DNA of 9,589 bases from an uncultured beta proteobacterium. Lineage in GTDB: Bacteria; Pseudomonadota; Gammaproteobacteria; Burkholderiales; Burkholderiaceae. The notes beneath the pieces were generated by a model. That model saw only the letters and a program-made list of their open reading frames with translations, made no database searches and had not been told where the DNA came from. The translations under genes were made by a program, and so were the position numbers. Of the stretch, positions 1-4,884 are shown piece after piece. The DNA is taken from NCBI GenBank assembly GCA_903892315.1, contig CAITHY010000095.1, positions 1-9,589 of the forward strand. The letters are read 5' to 3'. How positions within the stretch are numbered: position 1 is the first letter of the stretch; each line of letters opens with the position of its first letter.

Positions 1-1272
1 ACCGGCCAGACTACTGGCATTGGCAGCCACACTATTGATTGGCGCCGTTGGATTGCCATTGCCACTCAAATTATCAATCGTGATCACATCACCAGCAGCA
101 AGCAAGGTTGAAAGGCTAACCTCAAAGGTAGTAGCCCAATTTTGCTTGGTCGATGTTCCCCAGGGATTGCGCAGCTCTAATAAACCGGTAAGCGCGTCAT
201 AACCATAGATCGAAAACGCATGACTAGCTTCCAAATTAATATAGCCCTTAGCATCATATGTTGTGGTGTATGAAGCTAACAGGACATCATTACCATTGGT
301 GATTGCCGTCAAGAGCATGTCAAGAATGGTTGCATTTGAAATACTAGTAAAACTGGAGTAGTTGTAAAGACTTTGAGAAAGATAGTTAATTGACCAGGAG
401 GTATGAGAGTAATTGGGGGTTAAGTTAACAATTTGTGTAGCCCCGGTAAGCTCTTCCAAGGTGTACCAAGGATATCCACCGTTTCCGATAGTAGCGTAAG
501 AATTGCCATAATACCCTGTCGATCCTCCCGTCAAATCACCGCCTGCTTGAAGTTGAGCGTATGCCTTTTCTATTAATGCGCCCCACAAGCTTGGCCCATT
601 CTGAAAGAGCGTTCCGCCATTGGGCAATTGATTGTTGACGGTGACATACTGCGCGCTCCCGTTCACATAAAAGCGCACGCCATAGGTATCGTTGCCATTA
701 CTCACAATCATCGATTGCAGTACGCCAGGGTTATACGCCGCTAATTCAGAGAGCGCGGCGCATAAATAACAATCACCAATCAAGCCTTGATTAATCTCGC
801 TCATTTGCGGACCAGCAACCCCAAACACGGTGCCGCTAGTCGCGGTGTATCGCACGCTACTGGTATTGACCTCGGAAATATTACTGACGCTGGGTAAATC
901 GGTGCCTAAAAACCATTTACCAATGAGCTCATATAGTTGAGTGGAGTTTGAGCCTATATGTAAATCTCCCAAGTAACTTGCGGTGGCTGAGCCGCCGCGC
1001 CAATTGGCATTGGCCAAGTTGCCATCAACTAACGCGCCAGTAATGTAAGTCACGTAACTAGAGACTGACTCATCCACACTTAAATCGCTAGCGATCAACT
1101 TTAAATCTGCCATTTGGCTCGCGGATAAGGTGCTGTTGCTTGCCGATAATTTGGCGGCTAAATCGGAAAAGAGTTTAGCCATCGATTGCTCACTGACCAC
1201 TCCCATGGCTGAGGCAATGCGCATGTCCGACAAAATCGTCGCATCGTTAATTTGGTTAACCCAGCTAGGCAT
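1..1272 (-). CDS. Calpain-type (peptidase family C2) cysteine protease, N-terminal 424 residues, C-terminus off the left edge
   Basis: The minus strand is open from ATG 1272-1270 to the left edge (424 codons), with no stop in the window. Residues 162-174 carry the calpain nucleophile block: oxyanion-hole Gln162, then GDC with Cys168, then AAL. His351 lies in SHAFSIYGYD and Asn369 in RNPWG, so the Cys-His-Asn triad has the order and spacing of a calpain protease core. The first ~130 residues are a Ser/Ala/Asn-rich helical leader without a hydrophobic signal peptide. The start is firm: an in-frame TAA lies 11 codons upstream with no other start between. Bacterial calpain-like proteins are often long, repeat-rich and exported by type I secretion; that and the role here are inference, because the C-terminal part is missing. 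No Ca-binding EF-hand is visible. There is no clear Shine-Dalgarno. The gene diverges from the IS wreckage to its right and shows no sign of decay. Confidence 0.88.
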   Translation of the reverse strand, partial: MPSWVNQINDATILSDMRIASAMGVVSEQSMAKLFSDLAAKLSASNSTLSASQMADLKLIASDLSVDESVSSYVTYITGALVDGNLANANWRGGSATASYLGDLHIGSNSTQLYELIGKWFLGTDLPSVSNISEVNTSSVRYTATSGTVFGVAGPQMSEINQGLIGDCYLCAALSELAAYNPGVLQSMIVSNGNDTYGVRFYVNGSAQYVTVNNQLPNGGTLFQNGPSLWGALIEKAYAQLQAGGDLTGGSTGYYGNSYATIGNGGYPWYTLEELTGATQIVNLTPNYSHTSWSINYLSQSLYNYSSFTSISNATILDMLLTAITNGNDVLLASYTTTYDAKGYINLEASHAFSIYGYDALTGLLELRNPWGTSTKQNWATTFEVSLSTLLAAGDVITIDNLSGNGNPTAPINSVAANASSLAG

Positions 1273-1318
1273 CGTTGGTCTTTTGGCGCTTAGTCGTACT
1301 AATTAGAATAATGACTCT

Positions 1319-1348
1319 ATTTTAGGGGCTCTAGGGCAATTTGTACAA
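1319..1348 (-). promoter_or_regulatory. Candidate sigma70 promoter for the calpain-like gene
   Basis: On the minus strand TTGTAC (1348-1343) and TAAAAT (1324-1319) are separated by 18 bases. The -10 box matches the consensus at 5 of 6 positions, the -35 box at only 3 of 6. The predicted start of transcription lies about 40 bases before the ATG at 1272. A short inverted repeat, TTAGT-CGT-ACTAA (about 1290-1302), lies between promoter and start codon and could be an operator. This is sequence matching only. Confidence 0.3.
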
Positions 1349-1423
1349 AGAGCAACATGCTGCAGCCCCCACAGGAATACGGGATGGTAAGTACCTATCC
1401 AAAGGCTCTGGTTACAGTGCATT

Positions 1424-1439
1424 CCACCCCCAAAGAGAG
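1424..1439 (+). repeat. Left terminal inverted repeat of IS3 copy A
   Basis: CCACCCCCAAAGAGAG here pairs with the reverse complement of 2708-2723, which reads CCACAACCAAAGAGAG; the two differ only at two central bases. The same 16 bases begin copy B at 8688. Confidence 0.75.
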
Positions 1440-1477
1440 GATTTTTGATAATCTCTCACCTTAAAGGAGTACTAAAT

Positions 1478-1785
1478 ATGGCTAAAGGTCAACGTCTCAA
1501 ACCCGAACAAATCGTCACCTGATTGCGTCAAGTCGATGTATTAACTACCAATGGCAAAACCCTAGCCCAGGCCTGTAAAGAAGTGGGTACGGTTGAGCAA
1601 AGCTACTACCGGTGGCGTAAGCTCTATGGTGGCATGTCCCTAAAGGGATTCCCTTCGGTCAAAGTCAATCAAGCAAAGAAGTACAAAGATATCTGGAAGT
1701 GGAAAACACCCAACTCAAAAAGCTCGTAGCGGACTTATCGCTACGAGAAGTGATGCTCCAGGAAGTCATCAAGGGAAACTTCTAA
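1478..1785 (+). pseudogene. IS3-family transposase OrfA, broken (copy A)
   Basis: ATG 1478 follows a good Shine-Dalgarno (AAAGGAG, 1463-1469). The product begins MAKGQRLKPEQIVT, then meets TGA at 1520-1522 where a Leu codon would be expected (TTA to TGA is one change). After the stop the typical helix-turn-helix continues: GKTLAQACKEVGTVEQSYYR. After YGGM an 8-codon insert (SLKGFPSV) comes from a 24-bp palindromic element. Two extra bases near 1691 then shift the frame. The leucine-zipper-like tail (LEVENTQLKKLVADLSLREV) continues in the +2 frame to TAA 1783-1785. This is the DNA-binding half of an IS3 transposase; it cannot give a full protein. Confidence 0.85.
1638..1661 (+). repeat. 24-bp near-palindromic mini-insert, copy 1 (in orfA)
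   Basis: The core AAAGGGATTCCCTT folds on itself around one T. It interrupts the conserved YGGM-KVxQ stretch of OrfA and adds 8 codons without changing frame. Its reverse complement matches 2568-2591 at 23 of 24 bases. Confidence 0.7.
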
Positions 1786-2165
1786 GCCTGCGACCAGCGG
1801 AAGTCCCTGTGGGACTAAACGCAAAACAGCTGCTCAGGTGTCGCTGCAGAAATACTCAACATCAGAGCGCTTAGCATGTGAATTAGTGGGCTCTCCAGAG
1901 CAGCGTATCGCTATATGCCATTGCCCAAAGATGATGAGGAGCCGCTTAGAGCCGAAGTCATCCGTATGGCCAGCACCTATGGCCGGTATGGTTATCGCTT
2001 TATTGCCGGGATGATGCGAAACGCTGGCTGGGGACAAGCGACTACCGCAAAGGTCGCTCGTATCTGGCGAGAGGAAGGTCTGAAGATCCCACAAAAGCAG
2101 CCTCCTAGAGGCAGACTCTGGTTTAACGATGGCAGTTGTATGCGCCTGCGAGCTACCCATCCGAA
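1786..2165 (+). pseudogene. IS3-family transposase OrfB, N-terminal part, frameshifted (copy A)
   Basis: The reading SERLACELVGLSRAAYRY, followed by MPLPKDDEEPLRAEVIRMAS and YGYRFIAGMMRNAGW, is the typical OrfB N-terminal helical region of IS407-like elements. Copy A has GGG at 1888-1890 where copy B has GGGG (8914-8917). The missing base puts the part before and after it in different frames, so only the section from about 1915 reads openly. Similarity stops after THPK near 2165, exactly where the first catalytic Asp region should follow; foreign IS110 sequence begins there. The N-terminal limit is approximate. Confidence 0.8.
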
Positions 2166-2345
2166 AATGCTGTCGTTTACCTTCTTTAGTATCGCTTAAC
2201 ACGGCATTAAAGTCCTTGGCAATATCGATTGCAATCCATGCCCCCATAGGGTTTATCGTTTAAGTGGTCAGCCATAGCAATACTCCTTGTTATGATCTCG
2301 CAATCACAAGCATGGCTTAAATTGCTGCGGCTGACTACCATTCTG
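2166..2345 (-). mobile_element. IS110-family transposase 5' fragment, inverted inside IS3 copy A
   Basis: On the minus strand a ribosome site AAGGAG (within 2281-2288) precedes ATG 2275-2273. The protein begins MADHLNDKPYG, then after one extra G in a run of five (about 2251-2255) continues in another frame as AWIAIDIAKDFNAVL and KEGKRQHFRM. The IDIAK motif holds the first Asp of the DEDD (RuvC-like) site of IS110 transposases. Only about 40 codons and the upstream leader are present. The fragment replaces the central part of IS3 orfB, so its arrival came with a deletion. The boundary at the higher coordinate is uncertain by about 10 bases. Confidence 0.75.
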
Positions 2346-2435
2346 CATGTACTATGGCCCAGAATTTATTGCTAAAGAGCTGCGTAGTTGGTTATCTGGC
2401 ATTGAGGTCAAAACTGCTTATATTGAGCCAGGAAA
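2346..2435 (+). pseudogene. IS3-family transposase OrfB, catalytic-core fragment (copy A)
   Basis: The reading GPEFIAKELRSWL followed by GIEVKTAYIEPG matches the segment around the second catalytic Asp of the IS3 DDE domain (usually DNGPEF). Here the preceding DN appears as YY, so the Asp itself is lost or lies at the junction. The next block, which would carry the catalytic Glu (ENGYxESFN), is absent, and an IS30-type tail begins instead. Confidence 0.75.
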
Positions 2436-2516
2436 CTGAATGAACGCCCTAGAAAAACACTAAACTATCAAACACCGGCAGAACGTTTTGCCCAATCTGT
2501 TGCGTTGACCGGTTGA
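2436..2516 (+). mobile_element. IS30-family transposase C-terminal fragment nested in IS3 copy A
   Basis: Twenty-six codons ending in TGA (2514-2516) read LNERPRKTLNYQTPAERF and end VALTG. The RPRKTL...TPAE pattern close to the C-terminus is characteristic of IS30-family transposases, not of IS3. It sits between two pieces of IS3 orfB and replaces the region of the catalytic Glu. No IS30 terminal repeat could be recognised, so this is a scar rather than an element. Confidence 0.65.
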
Positions 2517-2670
2517 ATCCAAGCCTAAAAGAAGCCCAGATCATCGTTGGAGAATGGGTTAAGCAAATGACCAAAGGGAATCCCTTTAGGGGCAGCCATG
2601 TCAGGCCCCATAGTGCTTTAGGTTACAGGCCACCTGCACCCCAAACCCAAGTGCCCCAAATAATACAAAA
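2517..2670 (+). pseudogene. IS3-family transposase OrfB, C-terminal tail (copy A)
   Basis: The reading LKEAQIIVGEWVKQ, then RPHSALGYRPPAPQTQ, is the usual OrfB C-terminus of IS407-like elements. Between the two blocks lies a net insertion of about 24 bases formed by the second copy of the palindromic mini-repeat (2568-2591); the frame is kept across it. The right inverted repeat follows about 40 bases further on. Confidence 0.8.
2568..2591 (-). repeat. 24-bp near-palindromic mini-insert, copy 2 (in orfB tail)
   Basis: The inverted copy of 1638-1661, differing by one base, with core AAAGGGAATCCCTTT (arms AAAGGGA/TCCCTTT). It interrupts the WVKQ...RPHSALGY block of OrfB and again keeps frame. 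Confidence 0.7.
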
Positions 2671-2707
2671 TCAACCTAGTTTGCTGTAATGATTTAATAT
2701 AGAAAAA

Positions 2708-2723
2708 CTCTCTTTGGTTGTGG
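2708..2723 (-). repeat. Right terminal inverted repeat of IS3 copy A
   Basis: CTCTCTTTGGTTGTGG is the inverted partner of the left end at 1424-1439 (14 of 16). It comes right after the orfB C-terminal tail and right before the acyltransferase remnant, so it marks the right edge of the element. Confidence 0.75.
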
Positions 2724-2726
2724 GCC

Positions 2727-3091
2727 TAAATTGACAGCAGTTCAAAAAGATCCGTTAAAAGTGGTTAAAATTTAATTGTTTTTCCAGAGGGCACTAGAAC
2801 AAGAGATGTAAACGCATTAACGTTTAAGCGTGGGACTTCAAATATTGCAGTCCGAGGAAAGCTTAATATCACACCAATTTTGATATTTACCCCGAACCAG
2901 TTCTGCAAAAAGGAGTTAAGTGGTACAAAGTCCTGCAGAAAAAACCAGTGTTTACGATCTTAGTTTGTGAAGAAATTGAAATAGCTAAGGTAATTAATTG
3001 CGATGGGGATTTATCCATCGAATCTGGGGTGTTAACCAGATATTTAGAAGACTATTTCAGAGATATGCTTAAAAACCATGCAAGAACTTGA
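2727..3091 (+). pseudogene. PlsC-like acyltransferase remnant (3' half, frameshifted)
   Basis: The reading AVQKDPLKVVK, then (one base lost near 2768) NLIVFPEGTRTRDVNALTFK, shows the FPEGTR motif that lysophosphatidic acid acyltransferases of the PlsC family use to bind the acceptor phosphate. It continues GTSNIAVRGKLNITPILI. A second shift near 2890 then leads to EPVLQKGVKWYKV and a tail that ends at TGA 3089-3091. The 5' half, including the HX4D catalytic motif, is gone; the IS3 right end stands in its place. The stop overlaps the ATG of the acyl carrier protein remnant by 14 bases. An acyltransferase followed directly by an acyl carrier protein is typical of aryl polyene and related lipid gene clusters, so this may be a broken one. 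Confidence 0.7.
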
Positions 3092-3128
3092 ATTAGAAAT
3101 TAAACAGCTCATCATTGAATGCCTCAAC
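3078..3128 (+). pseudogene. Acyl carrier protein, first ~17 codons only
   Basis: ATG 3078 overlaps the stop of the acyltransferase remnant. The product begins MQELELEIKQLIIECLN, which fits helix 1 of type II acyl carrier proteins (compare MxxLExxIKxLIIExLxLE). After about 3128 the sequence changes character and composition, and the phosphopantetheine DSL motif is never reached. The frame runs on into cargo DNA and stops at TGA 3163. Identification rests on a short stretch plus its neighbour. Confidence 0.5.
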
Positions 3129-3276
3129 AAAAACTATGCCCGCTACCTTGGCCGACACTGACCTGCGTGGCTCGTTGACCCACTGGCTTGACAGCCTCAT
3201 GGCTGGGAAGTTGGTGTCATTGCCGCTGGTGGCAGTCAATGGTTTTGTTTTGAGTCGGCGGTGGATTTTCAAATGA
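3129..3276 (+). pseudogene. GtrA-like membrane protein, C-terminal fragment
   Basis: An open frame ending at TGA 3274-3276 finishes with AGKLVSLPLVAVNGFVLSRR and then WIFK. The pattern K-L-hydrophobic stretch-NxxLxRRWxF closes many GtrA-family proteins, four-helix membrane proteins thought to help move lipid-linked sugars or take part in O-antigen glucosylation. Only the last helix and loop remain; the first three helices are lost at the junction near 3129. ATG 3136 is in frame but would give only a 46-residue stub. Its stop overlaps the ATG of the next gene (ATGA, 3273-3276), which shows it was the upstream member of the cargo operon. An intact version is not in the window. Confidence 0.6.
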
Positions 3277-4130
3277 TCCAGATCCAGGCCATGCGACATG
3301 ACAGCGCTGCATTGGCGCAATATGTTTGCTTGTTTGAGAAGGCCTTTCCGAAAAACGCTCGCTTTACCGTGGCTTATCTCGATTGGCTCTACAACGCGAA
3401 CCCGGATGGACTGGCCATTGGGTTCAACGCCTGGGCGGGCGATACCCTTGTGGCTCATTACGTGTGCATCCCCACTTGTGTAGAGATCCATGGGGCTGTA
3501 GTGCGGGCCATGCTTTCGCTCAATACGGCAACGCACCCTGCGCATCAGGGCAAAGGGGTTTTCACCCGCTTGGCCAATGCAACTTATAACGCAGCCGCGG
3601 CCATGGGCATTGATGCTGTCTATGGCATAGCCAATGCCAACAGCACGCCGGGCTTTGTGCAAAAACTGGGGTTCAAGTTGATCAAACCTCTTGATGCACA
3701 GATCGGCTGGGGGACTCTCGGTGTCGACTGGAACAGCGTCATGTCCAGGACGATTTTTAGCCGTCAATGGAACAACGCCAATTTGAGCTGGCGGATGGCC
3801 AATCCGAAAAACACTGTTTACATGCAACGCAGATCTGATTACGCACAGTTCTTCGCCAAAGCGAAAGGTTGGGCCTTGCCCGCTTATGCGGAATGCAGAT
3901 CTGACCTGCCAGATATGCCAAGTCAGATGTTGCGTCTTTCCACTGCAGTCCCCCACCTTTATTTGGGTCTGTTGCCCGACGGGACGCGCCGCAGTTCGAC
4001 TTATGTCAATGTGCTCGATGTGATGCGCCCCTCGCCACTGAATTTCATTTACCGTTCGCTTTCGGGCTCTGTGCATACTTTGGATGGTGATGGGATCAGC
4101 CTCTCGTTCCTTGACTTTGATGCCTATTGA
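3273..4130 (+). CDS. GNAT-family N-acyltransferase of a polysaccharide-type cluster
   Basis: A 285-residue protein. ATG 3273 is preferred over the in-frame GTG 3261 because it overlaps the stop of the upstream gtrA-like frame as ATGA, a sign of translational coupling. The acyl-CoA pyrophosphate loop (motif A) is seen at residues 88-97 as HPAHQGKGVF, preceded by a typical beta-4 strand (MLSLNTAT). Motif B follows at 121-134 (NANSTPGFVQKLGF). The protein is longer than a single GNAT domain (about 150), with a ~130-residue C-terminal extension that I do not recognise. Such long GNATs occur in surface-glycan and antibiotic clusters, where they acylate amino sugars. It is followed with an 11-base overlap by a PIG-L deacetylase, so deacetylation and re-acylation of the same amino sugar is a reasonable inference. 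The substrate and the acyl group are unknown. Confidence 0.8.
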   Translation: MIQIQAMRHDSAALAQYVCLFEKAFPKNARFTVAYLDWLYNANPDGLAIGFNAWAGDTLVAHYVCIPTCVEIHGAVVRAMLSLNTATHPAHQGKGVFTRLANATYNAAAAMGIDAVYGIANANSTPGFVQKLGFKLIKPLDAQIGWGTLGVDWNSVMSRTIFSRQWNNANLSWRMANPKNTVYMQRRSDYAQFFAKAKGWALPAYAECRSDLPDMPSQMLRLSTAVPHLYLGLLPDGTRRSSTYVNVLDVMRPSPLNFIYRSLSGSVHTLDGDGISLSFLDFDAY

Positions 4131-4884
4131 AATGCGCGCCGCATGGTTTTTGCTACCTCATCAGGATGATGAGGTAGCAGCGCTGTATTGGATTGAGGAG
4201 GCGTTGTCGCAGGGGCTCGATGTGCGCTGCAGCTATTTCACTCAGGCACCCAATGCTGCATTGAACGGTCGTCGCAACGCAGAATCATTGAACGTGCTCA
4301 CTCGGCTTGGTGTGCGCCCTGAAAATGTTTCTTTTGAGGGCATGACCCTTGGCATCATGGATGGCGAGGTGCAGGAACATTTGAATGCCTTGGGTTGCAG
4401 CTTGCAAGACAAATTGACCTCCGAACATCCGGAAAAAATTTGGATTCCTGCTTGGGAAGGTGGTCATCCCGACCACGATGCGCTGCATGGCGCTGTGGTT
4501 GAAATAGCTACCCGCGCCGGAATTCTTGAGCGTGTGCAGCAATTTCCTTTTTACAACGGCTGGGACTGTTCAGGGCCTTGGTTCAAGGTGATGCATCCCT
4601 TGACAGAAAATGGGCCTGTCGAGTGCCGCACATTGCAGTGGCAACAACGCCTGAGGTACTTGATGCAATGCCTCAAGTACCCATCACAGGCCAAAACCTG
4701 GTTGGGTCTTTTTCCTTTTGTTGCGGCACACTTACTCTTCAAGGGTGTGCAGCAAGCTCAGCGAGTGCAGCGAGAGCGGATTTTGCAGCGCCCACATCCT
4801 GGGGCCTTGTACTACGAGAAACGGGCATTTTCCACATGGGAAAAAACTCAGGGGAAGCTTGCAGCATGGATCAAGTCCCTGTAA
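4120..4884 (+). CDS. PIG-L/LmbE-family zinc-dependent deacetylase
   Basis: A 254-residue protein from ATG 4120, which overlaps the GNAT gene by 11 bases; ATG 4132 or 4084 are possible alternatives and none has a clear ribosome site. The family's N-terminal metal motif is present as PHQDDE (residues 13-18), with Gln in place of the usual Pro: His14 and Asp17 as zinc ligands and Asp16 as the expected base. The second motif HPDHD (116-120) provides the other zinc His. The family removes N-acetyl groups from sugars such as GlcNAc-phosphatidylinositol or GlcNAc-malate. C-terminal to residue 145 the protein has a Trp- and Arg-rich, partly hydrophobic tail (about 173-215) that may touch the membrane. 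Context suggests a lipid-linked or surface glycan as substrate. All core residues are intact, so it is likely active. Confidence 0.85.
   Translation: MPIEMRAAWFLLPHQDDEVAALYWIEEALSQGLDVRCSYFTQAPNAALNGRRNAESLNVLTRLGVRPENVSFEGMTLGIMDGEVQEHLNALGCSLQDKLTSEHPEKIWIPAWEGGHPDHDALHGAVVEIATRAGILERVQQFPFYNGWDCSGPWFKVMHPLTENGPVECRTLQWQQRLRYLMQCLKYPSQAKTWLGLFPFVAAHLLFKGVQQAQRVQRERILQRPHPGALYYEKRAFSTWEKTQGKLAAWIKSL

Larger units (their letters stand above)
1424..2723 (+). mobile_element. IS3-family (IS407-like) insertion sequence, copy A, complete ends but dead
   Basis: A 1300-bp element bounded by imperfect terminal inverted repeats (1424-1439 and 2708-2723, 14 of 16 matching). It contains a two-gene transposase set typical of IS3-family elements, orfA then orfB, on the + strand. 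The transposase is inactivated many times: an in-frame TGA, a 2-base insertion, a 1-base deletion, loss of the DDE catalytic core and insertion of foreign IS fragments. No matching target-site duplication is seen at the ends named here (CATT on the left, GCCT on the right). The true tips may lie a few bases further out, or the target duplication may have decayed. A truncated sister copy lies at 8688-8970 in the same orientation. Confidence 0.85.

Noticed and set aside
1357..1464. A 35-codon open frame (starting MLQPPQEYGM) before IS copy A
   Set aside because: It runs across the IS boundary and ends in the IS leader; no ribosome site and no recognisable product.
1834..2247. A 137-codon minus-strand frame across the IS3 element
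   Set aside because: Only its first ~30 codons are real IS110 sequence; the rest is the antisense of IS3 orfB. It is described as an IS110 fragment instead.
3093..4076. A 327-codon open frame on the minus strand opposite the GNAT gene
   Set aside because: It is the antisense shadow of a GNAT gene with clear motifs; it is His/Arg-rich with no domain, membrane pattern or ribosome site.
4578..4865. An in-frame upstream extension of the 726-residue membrane protein
   Set aside because: It lies within the PIG-L gene in another frame; ATG 4866 has a good ribosome site and is followed directly by the first membrane helix.
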